DNA of 64,000 nt from Lachnoanaerobaculum gingivalis (GCF_003862475.1 NZ_RRCO01000001.1:620001-684000); one strand, 5' to 3'. Shown: positions 7,894 to 15,637, counted from the stretch's first letter. Numbers and translations: made by a program. The notes: a model not told the origin generated them from the sequence alone.

Positions 7894-8037
7894 ACTTAAT
7901 TATGTTATAATCAAGCAGGAGGACAACATTATGTTCTTAACTATCTTATTATTAGTCCTGACCGAATTGGTCATCTGTACTAACAGACAGGCTCCGACCT
8001 TCTCTTATGAGTTGGTTACAGAACTGTTGACAACAAT
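7894..8037 (+). other. neo: Predicted cDNA repeat unit encoding the never-ending neo ORF (48 codons per unit)
   Basis: The plus strand, complementary to the ncRNA, carries AGGAGGA (7917-7923), an 8-nt spacer and ATG (7931-7933). From there a frame runs open to a TAA at 8060-8062, outside the unit. CAAT occurs at 7890-7893 and again at 8034-8037, an offset of exactly 144 nt. A head-to-tail copy joined there keeps the frame (144 = 3 x 48) and contains no stop. The repeat begins MFLTILLLVLTELV and is strongly hydrophobic and helix-prone. The other two plus-strand frames contain stops. In the chromosome the ORF is only about 43 codons and lacks a proper promoter, so it should be silent until reverse-transcribed. 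Confidence 0.8.
7903..8032 (+). promoter_or_regulatory. Split sigma-A promoter that is assembled only in the concatemer
   Basis: A perfect extended -10 (TGtTATAAT, 7903-7911) lies just upstream of the neo ribosome site. A perfect -35, TTGACA (8027-8032), lies near the far end of the unit, in the wrong order for the chromosome. When 8037 is joined to 7894 the spacer is 5 + 12 = 17 bp, the ideal length. The chromosomal copy has only a poor TTGATG (7884-7889) with 16-bp spacing before the -10, so it is expected to be weak. Confidence 0.8.
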
Positions 8038-8071
8038 CTCCATCCCTTACAACTACTTGTAAGGCATTAAC

Positions 8072-8100
8072 ATAATACCACATTTTTTTGTTTTTTTCAA
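8072..8100 (-). promoter_or_regulatory. Promoter of the ncRNA-RT transcript
   Basis: On the minus strand TTGAAA (8095-8100) and TATTAT (8072-8077) are 17 bp apart. The start would fall near 8065, directly before the first hairpin of the ncRNA. It sits immediately after the upstream terminator, so the module is a compact, self-contained transcription unit. Confidence 0.75.
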
Positions 8101-8105
8101 TTTGT

Positions 8106-8145
8106 AAAAAACACCAGATAATCTCCCTTTCAGGAAACCATCCGG
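8106..8145 (-). terminator. Terminator upstream of the DRT2-like module
   Basis: On the minus strand an imperfect hairpin, CCGGAT...ATCTGG with inner pairing, is followed by TGTTTTTTAC. It would end transcription coming from the MazG-like gene. It is a near copy of the terminator at 6361-6400. Confidence 0.65.
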
Positions 8146-8329
8146 CATATATATCATCATATCATGACTCTTCTCCATCTACGTAACTCTACGTCATTGT
8201 GGTGTCAAATTAGTGTCAAAACCACACTCAACGAAGCCTGCAATCTTCTTCGTGAAAAAATAATAAACTATCCCCGTTTCAAAACAACAAGGCCATTTCT
8301 TTCAACTCACACCTTTGATACTAAGCAGA

Positions 8330-8650
8330 CTACAGCTCCGTATATTTCGCTGCATTTCCTTTTGCTTTATCCACCGGCTACTTTGCTTCATTCTGTTTCA
8401 TCTTCATGTTCACAATTTCATCAGCATCCAGTTCTAATTTATCTAGAAGATTTTGTGAATAAACAAGTATATCTGCCAGTTCTTCTTTTATATGCTGCAA
8501 ATCATACTCTGTATCACTCCACTGAAAACACTCCAACAACTCTGCAGCCTCAATCACAATCGATTTTGCAAGATTTGCTTGACTATGAAATTGATTCCAC
8601 TTCCGGTCTTCTGTAAATTTGCGGATACGCTCTATTGTTTTTTCCTTCAC
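8330..8650 (-). pseudogene. MazG-like nucleotide pyrophosphohydrolase interrupted by an amber codon
   Basis: From a GTG at 8650 the frame encodes an all-alpha NTP-PPase: EAAELLECFQW and KEELADILVYSQNLLDKL carry the metal-binding Glu/Asp pattern. It then reads MKQNEAK, TAG (8378-8380), PVDKAKGNAAKYTEL. The family ends KYPVEKAKGNAxKYTEL, so the conserved Tyr codon has become TAG and the last 15 residues are cut off. The catalytic helices are complete, so a truncated protein might fold. MazG-like enzymes hydrolyse non-canonical or excess nucleoside triphosphates, some in phage or stress responses. Position next to an old defence island suggests decay after acquisition. Confidence 0.75.
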
Positions 8651-8670
8651 AAACTTTTATCCCTTTATCA

Positions 8671-8850
8671 TTTTTGTTTTAAGGACTTCTTAAAATATTG
8701 CGCCAAGGCAACATCCGTGCAATAATTTTATATTTTCATATAATCTTGTTTCCAAACAATCATTTTCTGTATCAATCATAAATCCACTTTTTGTACCTGC
8801 ATAAATAATCATGTATTCACCCCACACACCATATTGTTTTGTTCAATTTC
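8671..8850 (-). pseudogene. Fragment of an unrecognised gene upstream of the MazG-like gene
   Basis: The minus strand encodes GVWGEYMIIYAGTKSGFMID and then a stretch with LYENIKLLHGCCL. A frame change leads into AQYFKKSLKQK and a stop at 8671, just before the MazG start. No start codon or family is recognised. It looks like the C-terminal end of a gene once in an operon with the MazG-like gene. Confidence 0.4.
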
Positions 8851-9734
8851 AGTAGGCAATCCTAAAATAATACAAATATGCTTTATATTTATCTTGTGCT
8901 GTCAGACAGGTGTCGGTCAAATAACCTTTTTCGTTGTCCCATTCCTTCAATCCACGGTAATAGAACATTTTCAGATTGTCATCAATAATAAATGGAACAA
9001 TATTGTATTTCAGACACTCCTTAAACATAATCAATCCTCCCACACTACCGTTACCGTCCTTGAACGGATAGATTCGCTCAAACTTCACATGGAAGTCCAG
9101 AATATCTTCAAATGTCTTTTCTTCCTTATCGTTATATTCCGTCAGCAGGATCTTCATTTTATCGGCAACTTCTTCCGGAATGGCTGTATCCATACCACCA
9201 ACTTCATTCGGGAGTTTCTTATAATTGCCAACAGCAAACCAATCTTTTCTGGAATCGCTGGTGCCATTCTTCAAAACCAAGTGAAGTTCTTTGATGAACT
9301 TCTCGGTCAGAGACGCTTTTGCGTGATCAATAATCATATCAATGCAACGGAAGTGATTTGCTATTTCAATCACGTCATCCACATTCAGCACTTCTTTTTC
9401 TACACCGATGGTGTTGGTTTCAAAAATATACCTAGTTTGATTGTATGTCAAGCGGCTTCCTTCCATATAGTTAGAATTATAGGTCAAATCAATCTGTGTC
9501 TTATGATAACACCGAAGTATTTACTTGCCTTTTGCTCTTTCAGAATATCCAACAGAGTAATCGGTTCTTCTTTTCTTTTGTTGGTGCGCTCCGGTTTCTC
9601 TGCGTTTTCCGGAATGTTCCATGTCTTACCGGTAAGAAACGCACCGTTCACACGCCCTTGGCACAGTAGTTTCTGACACTACGCTCTGACATATTCCATT
9701 TTTTTGCTATTTTAGCAACTAAAAGGTATTTCAT
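8849..9734 (-). pseudogene. Fic-domain protein, inactivated by frameshifts and active-site changes
   Basis: The reading begins at 9734 with MKYLLVAKIAKKWNMSERSV, a helix-turn-helix. It loses frame after YCAKG (1-nt loss) and again near KYFG (about 4 nt lost), before the intact Fic stretch from 9487 down (SNYMEGSRLTYNQT, then the core). The catalytic motif, normally HPFxDGNGRxxR, reads YPFKDGNGSVGG: the essential His is Tyr and both Arg are lost. Fic proteins AMPylate target proteins, often as toxins. This copy is dead at two levels. The residual 212-codon ORF (8849-9487) starts only at a TTG. Confidence 0.85.
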
Positions 9735-9832
9735 ATGCCATCCTCTATCCAACATAAATTAAATCCAAAACATGCTAATCTACTGATTAGTATGTCACAC
9801 TATCGGCAAAAACACTATCTATTTTATCTATT

Positions 9833-10642
9833 TCACTTTTTTTCAGCCGATACATCAAATACATCTATCACCCCTCTAAACTCCTCTTCCAACGCATACC
9901 AATCAGTATTCCTGTCATCCTCCATTGTTTCCACAATTGCCTTATAATAGTCCAACTTCTCTTCTATATAATTATTTATCACCTCAACCCTTGGGCCTTT
10001 TTGGGCTTCAGACATTCTTACCTTCTTTGCAAGCAAATCTTCTACTGCCGCCTTCATATCTTCCTCAAGAACAGCATTAACTAATTCATAAAAAAGTACC
10101 GGTGGCGGGCATTTCTTTTCATCAATCCATTTGCAGGCAAGAATAGGTCTAAGTACATAAAAATACTTTTTGTAATTTACCATATCAGCACATAGATAAT
10201 CGTAGTAATTCTTTTTTGCCGTACCGTAGTAATGGTAAAGTGCCGATTTGCATGCAAAGTATTTGGATGCCGTTTTGTCGTAAAGCTCCTTCCATTCATC
10301 CGTAGTATAATACACAATAGGAGAATTGCTCCACTCAAATAATGTGGCATTGGACTTGTGAAAATGCTTCAATGCCTTTTTTATATCCCAACCGTTGATA
10401 TCAAGCACCTCGTTTAATTCCCAATCGATAAAATCCTTATTCTCACGAAGGGATAAATAAAAGTCTTTATTTCTTACATAGATAAATCTTACATCATAGT
10501 CACTGTCAGGTGAAGCAAATCCCCATGCTCTGCTGCCGGATTCAATCGCATGTAACACTTTTATATTCTCTTTTTCTTCTATCTCTCTGAGCTTCATTCG
10601 AATCAATTCTTCTATATTTCCTTCAAAATTCTCATATCTCAT
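9833..10642 (-). CDS. Pol-beta superfamily nucleotidyltransferase (YcgL/COG3541-like)
   Basis: 269 residues. The nucleotidyltransferase signature GSRAWGF (36-42) is followed by SDYDVRFIY with the metal-binding pair Asp48/Asp50. The C-terminal region is helical. The family resembles B. subtilis YcgL; it probably transfers nucleotides to RNA or protein, but the substrate is unknown. The start overlaps the preceding nucleotidyltransferase gene by 11 bp, so the two are co-translated. The two proteins share the fold but are not close copies. Confidence 0.85.
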   Translation of the reverse strand: MRYENFEGNIEELIRMKLREIEEKENIKVLHAIESGSRAWGFASPDSDYDVRFIYVRNKDFYLSLRENKDFIDWELNEVLDINGWDIKKALKHFHKSNATLFEWSNSPIVYYTTDEWKELYDKTASKYFACKSALYHYYGTAKKNYYDYLCADMVNYKKYFYVLRPILACKWIDEKKCPPPVLFYELVNAVLEEDMKAAVEDLLAKKVRMSEAQKGPRVEVINNYIEEKLDYYKAIVETMEDDRNTDWYALEEEFRGVIDVFDVSAEKK

Positions 10643-11654
10643 CTCGAATCACCCTTTCATTTATTGTCATTACAAGTTCCTGAACTCTCTTAAAATCCGG
10701 CTCAGCCGGAAGATCTGTGTGCTCAGCCGCATAATGTAAACGTCTTTCATACTCTCTCATCATATCATAGAAGCTGTCCGAAAAAGTTCCCTCATCTGTT
10801 TGATATTTTCCAAAGCGGATATCCATCAGCAGATTATGTTCCTTTTCTCTGTATGTATTGATTTCTCCCTTTTCCAGTATATCAATGGCCATCATAAATA
10901 ATCTGATAAGATGCATGGCGTGCTTATTCAGATGAAGATCATCTTTCTTTTTATTTCTCTTACCTATTTTATCATAGTCTTTTACAACATTTGACATTGT
11001 ATTCCACATACTTGCATAATCTCTTAGCGGATAATGATTCAAATTCGCATTGATAAATATCTCTGTTTCAAGCTCAGGATTAATCGCCTTGTCAATAAAA
11101 ATTTCCAGACTTCCGTTTTCAAAGCTCTTATAGCTTGAGTTAAAACTGTACATTGCATTCTTTACAGAATTAAAAATATGCTGCTCTTTTTCACTTTGCG
11201 GAAATGTGTCTCTGGCAAGTGCATTCTGTAATCTTCTTAGCTGTGCATCCGCATATCCTCCAAATGATTGAATAGCCCTTTTAGATAAAAACAATCTTTT
11301 ATTATCCAGAAGCATCTGTCCTATATCATTAAGATAGAGATAATTATCCGGTGCAAGGCCAAGCAACTCTATTGTATTCGGATTGCAACTTAAAAGTAAA
11401 TTCACCATTTTATTGAATGCATAGATAACGGTATCCGTATTATCATCCACATACTGTTCAAACTGCGTAAGTCCTATAAGATCGGACTTTTGGTTTAGAG
11501 TAATTCCTCTTATATCTATATCACTGCCTTCTATATTTGTCCCATATGCATAGCTTCCTGCCAGTCCAAGAAGTATCACATGCTTCCCAAGATGTTCATT
11601 AGTATTTATAAAATCATATTCCGGTTTATTTAAAATCGCTTTGTAGTCGGTCAT
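10632..11654 (-). CDS. Pol-beta superfamily nucleotidyltransferase
   Basis: 340 residues from the ATG at 11654, chosen for its GGAGG five bases upstream. Signature GLAGSYAYGTN (30-40) with Asp45/Asp47 in SDIDIRG. The rest is alpha-helical with a charged segment near KRNKKKDD. Function is unassigned; adjacent nucleotidyltransferases of this type have been proposed to work in RNA repair or as AMP-transferring toxins or antitoxins. A copy of its first 17 codons survives as a fragment at 15638-15688, showing a paralogue once existed nearby. Confidence 0.82.
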   Translation of the reverse strand: MTDYKAILNKPEYDFINTNEHLGKHVILLGLAGSYAYGTNIEGSDIDIRGITLNQKSDLIGLTQFEQYVDDNTDTVIYAFNKMVNLLLSCNPNTIELLGLAPDNYLYLNDIGQMLLDNKRLFLSKRAIQSFGGYADAQLRRLQNALARDTFPQSEKEQHIFNSVKNAMYSFNSSYKSFENGSLEIFIDKAINPELETEIFINANLNHYPLRDYASMWNTMSNVVKDYDKIGKRNKKKDDLHLNKHAMHLIRLFMMAIDILEKGEINTYREKEHNLLMDIRFGKYQTDEGTFSDSFYDMMREYERRLHYAAEHTDLPAEPDFKRVQELVMTINERVIRDEI

Positions 11655-11781
11655 AATACCTCCATTCCTTATCAAAAGCCATCAGAATCATTTAATTATA
11701 AAATCAGATTTTACATTGAAAGCTTATCTACTTTAAAAATTATCTATTTGACTTTAAAATTCTTTGTACATATTAACAGTT

Positions 11782-11811
11782 AAAAAAAAGAACCCGACGC
11801 ATCAGATTCTT
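11782..11811 (-). terminator. Orphan rho-independent terminator
   Basis: On the minus strand AAGAATCTGA and TCGGGTTCTT pair around TGCG and run into eight T. No minus-strand gene lies directly upstream, because an IS1634-family element occupies that place. It probably served a gene since displaced or deleted. The rest of 11655-11904 holds only the likely promoter of the nucleotidyltransferase pair. Confidence 0.6.
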
Positions 11812-12022
11812 CTAGGTGTAATCCAAATATGTCCACCGCAATTCTTCATCCCACTATACTAGCTTTTTATAACATATGCAAGGGATTCATGATTTACTAA
11901 CGGGTCTTCAACAGTTTGTTACATGCAAACAGCCTCTAAAGCCTTATAAATAAAGGGTTTTCTGTGTCAAATTTCTTTTATTTTATTGTTGTATTTTGTT
12001 GTATTATATGATATAATGAAGT

Positions 12023-13885
12023 ATGAAACTTTGGTATGACAAAAAATCGAAGGATCCTACTTATTTTATTCAAAGAGGAATCCGAAACGGAAAAAAGACT
12101 ACTACTAAAAATGTGGTTCGCATAGGAAAACATTCCGAACTTCTAAAAACTACCGCTGACCCTCTGGCTTACGCTCTTGATGAGGTCAAAAGATATAATG
12201 AGGAGTTAAAAAACAATAAATCGGTAGCTTTAGATTTTAAGTTTGACTTTAATGAAAAAATCACCTATCAAGATGATTTAGTATCTAAGTCTAAACTTTT
12301 AAACATAGGATATTTTTTCCTTCAGCAAATTTACCATGATCTTAAGATTGGTGCCTTCTTCAAAAATATAATAAAAGATACTAGAATACAGTTTGACCCA
12401 AATCTGGTAAATAGATTCCTAACTTATTCTCGTATACTTAATCCTGACTCCAAGCTAGGTACTCATCAGAATCTTGTTAGCTTTTATGAGCAACCCACAT
12501 TTGGTTACGAACACATTCTTCGTACACTTGACATCATGTATGATCATTACGATGAGTATATTTCTCATCTATATGATGCAAGTACGAAATTAATAAAGAG
12601 AGATACCTCGGTATGTTTTTTTGACTGCTCAAACTATTACTTTGAAATAGAATCAAATGACGAAGATTATATTGATCCGGTAACCGGTGAAGTGACTAAA
12701 GGTCTACGAAAATATGGTGTGAGTAAAGAACATAGACCAAATCCTATTGTACAAATGGGACTATTTATGGACAAAGATGGAATACCACTATCTATGTGCA
12801 TTACTTCCGGTTCTGATAATGAGCAAACTACTGCTATTCCTTTAGAACAAAAGCTAATAACTATGTTTAAGGGCAAAAAGTTTATTTATTGTGCTGATGC
12901 CGGTCTTGGGTCTTTAAATATCAGAAATTTTAATTCTATGGGTGGCAGAGCTTTTATTGTTACTCAATCCATAAAGATGCTTTCTAATACGTTAAAAGAA
13001 GCTATTTTTAGTGATATTGATTATCGCCTATTATCTAATGATAAACCTGCAACTATTCAGCAAATGAAAGATTTTGATATGTTTGATAAAGTTAATGCAG
13101 AACTGTACGATGATAGGATATACAAGATAATCCCTGCTGATAAGGCATTTGACCTTGGACTTTATGAAGAAAAGGCATGTAAGAATGGTACTATTAAGAA
13201 AGTTAAGTCAAAGGCCGTAGTTCCACAAAAAATCATTGTCTCATTCTCAAGAAAAATGATGGAATATCAAAGATTTATACGAAATCGCCAGATAGAAAGG
13301 GCTAAGAAGCTCCTTACTAAGCTGGATCCCGAAACCTATAAAAAAGGGGCAAATGATATAACTCGTTTTATAAAACGAACCACATCAACATCCTCCGGTG
13401 AAACAGCTGTAGATACCTACGAACTTAACCAAGAAGCCATAAATGAAGAAGAAAAGTATGATGGATTCTATGCAGTGGCAACAAATCTTGAAGATTCAGT
13501 TAAGTATATCTTAGAGATTAGCTCAAACAGATACAAGATAGAAGATTGCTTTAGAATAATGAAAACCAATTTTTCAGCCAGACCTGTATCTCATCAAAAT
13601 AGAGAGCGAATAGTAGCACACTTTATGGTCTGTTACACAGTTCTTTTAATATATAGGATTCTGGAAAAGAAGCTGGATATGTATGGAACGCATTTCACTG
13701 TAGAGAATGTTATAGAGACTTTGAACAATATGCAGGTAGCTAATTTAGAAGATGTATGCTATATGTCAACATATGATAATTCACAAGTACTAACATCATT
13801 AAATGCTATCTTTAATCTAGAATTGGACAAGAAATACTATCAGCCAAAAGATTTAAATAAAAAAATAAAAAAGATTTCAACTTGA
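12023..13885 (+). CDS. IS1634 family transposase (DDE type)
   Basis: 620 residues, full length. The catalytic DDE core is seen as VCFFDCSNYYFE (Asp near 201), YCADAGLG (Asp near 290) and the C-terminal DGFYAVATN...YKIEDCFRIMKTNF region carrying the Glu. The N-terminal part holds WYDKKSKDPTYFIQRG, typical of the IS1634 group. It cuts and pastes the element. It is uninterrupted and possibly active. Transcription starts close to the left terminal repeat, where a TATATGATATAATG stretch lies just before the ATG. Confidence 0.93.
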   Translation: MKLWYDKKSKDPTYFIQRGIRNGKKTTTKNVVRIGKHSELLKTTADPLAYALDEVKRYNEELKNNKSVALDFKFDFNEKITYQDDLVSKSKLLNIGYFFLQQIYHDLKIGAFFKNIIKDTRIQFDPNLVNRFLTYSRILNPDSKLGTHQNLVSFYEQPTFGYEHILRTLDIMYDHYDEYISHLYDASTKLIKRDTSVCFFDCSNYYFEIESNDEDYIDPVTGEVTKGLRKYGVSKEHRPNPIVQMGLFMDKDGIPLSMCITSGSDNEQTTAIPLEQKLITMFKGKKFIYCADAGLGSLNIRNFNSMGGRAFIVTQSIKMLSNTLKEAIFSDIDYRLLSNDKPATIQQMKDFDMFDKVNAELYDDRIYKIIPADKAFDLGLYEEKACKNGTIKKVKSKAVVPQKIIVSFSRKMMEYQRFIRNRQIERAKKLLTKLDPETYKKGANDITRFIKRTTSTSSGETAVDTYELNQEAINEEEKYDGFYAVATNLEDSVKYILEISSNRYKIEDCFRIMKTNFSARPVSHQNRERIVAHFMVCYTVLLIYRILEKKLDMYGTHFTVENVIETLNNMQVANLEDVCYMSTYDNSQVLTSLNAIFNLELDKKYYQPKDLNKKIKKIST

Positions 13886-13918
13886 ACTTTCCATACAACA
13901 TTTTTTAGATACTTAAAA

Positions 13919-13960
13919 AAGTGGCTAAAGCCTTGTAAATACAGGGTTTTAAGCCACTTT
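13919..13960. terminator. Bidirectional hairpin at the right end of the IS1634-family element
   Basis: AAAGTGGCT and AGCCACTTTT pair around a segment containing CCTTGTAAATACAGGG, directly after the transposase stop. T-runs occur on both sides. It would stop transcription leaving the element and protect it from outside transcription. Confidence 0.6.
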
Positions 13961-14182
13961 TCTATTCTCAAACTGTTGAAGATGGGATATTAACATAGTG
14001 AAAATATCCACTTCTTGCCTCATTCCATACTACATGTTTATTGGAAAATGCATGTTTTTAGCTTTTTGTATTGTAAGTAATTAAAAAAGTCAAAAATGAA
14101 TAACCCATTTCTGACTTTCTTAATGCTATATTGATTTTACACACACCTATTTTTTCAGACATAGTGCCCTTCTACAGAGAAT

Positions 14183-14377
14183 CTAATAAGAAAGCAAACC
14201 TTTCAGTACCGTAGCACATCCGTCAATTACAGGAGTCGAACTATCTAACATAATATTATAATTATTGTAATCATTCCATTTTCGTGCAATATTGGCATAG
14301 TAATACCCAGCTCTTCTCTTATCGAACCGTTTTTGAACGCATTCCACCACCTCTAATTCTTACTTTCTTATACCCCT
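14183..14377 (-). pseudogene. C-terminal fragment of a cytidylate-kinase-like protein
   Basis: The minus strand encodes ECVQKRFDKRRAGYYYANIA, then KWNDYNNYNIMLDSS and PVIDGCATVLKGLLSY with a stop at 14183. The DKRRAxYY, NYD-LDSS and IDGC blocks match the end of the cytidylate kinase-like family (P-loop nucleotide kinases). All upstream parts, including the P-loop, are missing. It lies just beyond the IS1634-family element and may have been truncated by IS-mediated deletion. Confidence 0.65.
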
Positions 14378-14404
14378 ATACAATAATCACATGCTTTACT
14401 TGTA

Positions 14405-14902
14405 CTAATCTTGCCGTCTTCTTTTATCTATCTCCAATGCTACCTTGGCAGCTACATAAAAATCATCTTTCCGGAGAATATTTCTTTTATCCAATTCATA
14501 AAACAACCTCTCATATCCAAAATAATTTCTCGGTATTTTTAATATTCTCTTTCCTCCTGAATAGATTTCACACGGATATTCAGAGGCTTCACCTATAATC
14601 TTTGCGTGGCTTATCTCACTCCATAAATACTCACTTCTTTTAAACGGAAACTGATTTATTAGTATCTTTTTATCGCTTACTTCTGTTTTTGTAAATAAAA
14701 CAAATAATAAAAAATATATTCCGAGACTTGAACTTAATAATAGTATCGGCAACACACCCGACCCCTTCGTCTCCAGAATTTCTGATGGGCCTACTTTACA
14801 TAAAACCCAAATCATCATAAGAGTAATGTATATACACAAAAATATTGAAGTCAGATATTTTTTACCCGGTCTTATCACTATTTTACTATCCTTCGTTTTC
14901 AT
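14405..14902 (-). CDS. Two-helix membrane protein with a PH-like cytoplasmic domain
   Basis: 165 residues. Two membrane helices (about 16-38 and 50-69) are followed by a soluble domain (about 75-150). It is clearly paralogous to the protein at 15802-16311: both share IVIRPGxxYL near the start, the RSEYLW/RKEYFW turn, YPCxIY, KRIxKIPR and GYERLxxEL. The pattern of short strands and a final helix looks like a bacterial PH domain. Function unknown. Its upstream region (14903-15348) contains no gene that I can see. Confidence 0.7.
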   Translation of the reverse strand: MKTKDSKIVIRPGKKYLTSIFLCIYITLMMIWVLCKVGPSEILETKGSGVLPILLLSSSLGIYFLLFVLFTKTEVSDKKILINQFPFKRSEYLWSEISHAKIIGEASEYPCEIYSGGKRILKIPRNYFGYERLFYELDKRNILRKDDFYVAAKVALEIDKRRRQD

Positions 14903-15348
14903 CTTCCGCCCCCTTCATTAAACACTTTTTAGCAGTAAAATCCACATACTTTCAGTTTTATTCGGCCACCCGGCTCAAAGCTAAAGCTTAGTTGTATAAA
15001 TCCGCCAACATACTTTATAGCATTGACCTCTTTATTACAACAACCGACAAGGCTATATAATGTAAATTATATTTTAATAATACTGCCTTGATACTTATAT
15101 TTTATCAAATCTTTTATTAATATTCATCACGATTTTTCTGAAAATTATCAGCTTTATTGAACAAAGTGATTTTTTAATAAACTACAATATAATTTTAAAT
15201 TATCTTCTTAAAACTCTATGTGTACTGCATATCTTCTCTTGCATACATATACTTACACAATCTCAAAATATGCCTATTCTCCTCTTTCACATTCATTAAC
15301 ATAAAAAATTTAAAACAAAAATTTGAAAAAAATCCATACCGGCTTATT

Positions 15349-15618
15349 CCGTTACTTTATAATAAAAGCTGCTGCCTTGCAATCCATCTTACAAAGCAGC
15401 AGACTTTCAACTTCTCCCGGAAGTTCCTTTCCTAAGACGGTTTCTATAACCGGATTAAACCACGGCTCATATTCTCCGCCCTATATTTCTGAAACCACTT
15501 CACTTCCGGCATCATCAGAACCGCCAAATTCGGCATTCTTAAGCATAAATAAAGGCACTATTGCCATCAGTACAACTATTACAAGTAAGCTTATAACAAG
15601 TTTTTTATTCTTTGACAT
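15349..15618 (-). pseudogene. CbiN-like cobalt ECF transporter component, broken
   Basis: From an ATG at 15618 with a GAGGAGG ribosome site the frame reads MSKNKKLVISLLVIVVLMAI, PLFMLKNAEFGGSDDAGSE, then TAG at codon 46 (15481-15483). It continues GGEYEPWFNPVIE and GKELPGEVESLLL. AEFGG, YEPWF and GEVESLL are the CbiN landmarks. The expected second membrane helix is also garbled. CbiN works with CbiMQO in cobalt import; none of these partners is in the window. It is an isolated relic. Confidence 0.75.
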
Positions 15619-15637
15619 TATTTAGCACCTCCTCTTT

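Larger units (their letters stand above)
7778..8065 (-). ncRNA. Template ncRNA of the DRT2-like system
   Basis: A structured, non-coding leader of about 288 nt lies between a good promoter (8072-8100) and the RT start. Hairpins from its 5' end are 8045-8064 (CCTTACAA with TTGTAAGG, 4-nt loop), 7974-7987 (TCTGT/ACAGA), 7959-7973 (TGACC/GGTCA), 7868-7893 (ATTGC/GCAAT plus an inner ATC/GAT), 7847-7862 (ATTGAC/GTCAAT) and 7778-7821 (12-bp perfect stem ATACCCATCAGC). Size, position and stem-loop number fit the DRT2 ncRNAs, which are about 280 nt. Its 5' and 3' ends are inferred. The central part is the predicted reverse-transcription template. Confidence 0.85.
11905..13982 (+). mobile_element. IS1634-family insertion sequence (about 2.08 kb)
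   Basis: The 14-bp terminal inverted repeats TCTTCAACAGTTTG (11905-11918) and its complement (13969-13982) flank one intact transposase gene. No convincing target duplication is visible at the edges, so one end may have been altered after insertion. A bidirectional hairpin lies inside each end. Confidence 0.8.

Noticed and set aside
7881-8030. CTGTTGA direct repeat (offset 143) as the template-jump site
   Set aside because: A 143-nt unit would shift the frame and reach stops at once, and would replace TTGACA by TTGATG. The CAAT pair at 144 fits frame and promoter. Only experiment can exclude it fully.
7865-8062. A conventional 65-codon plus-strand gene starting at TTG 7865
   Set aside because: The ribosome site and ATG are at 7917-7933. 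The 7865 start has none, and the chromosomal promoter is poor. It is explained better as the neo unit of the reverse-transcribed template.
8164-8616. 150-codon plus-strand ORF
   Set aside because: It overlaps the MazG-like gene in antisense, has no ribosome site, and its residue composition is that of a shadow frame.
8834-9676. 280-codon plus-strand ORF
   Set aside because: It is antisense to the clearly recognisable Fic pseudogene and has no family resemblance.
15323-15625. 100-codon plus-strand ORF
   Set aside because: The minus strand here encodes the CbiN relic with its own ribosome site; the plus frame is a shadow.
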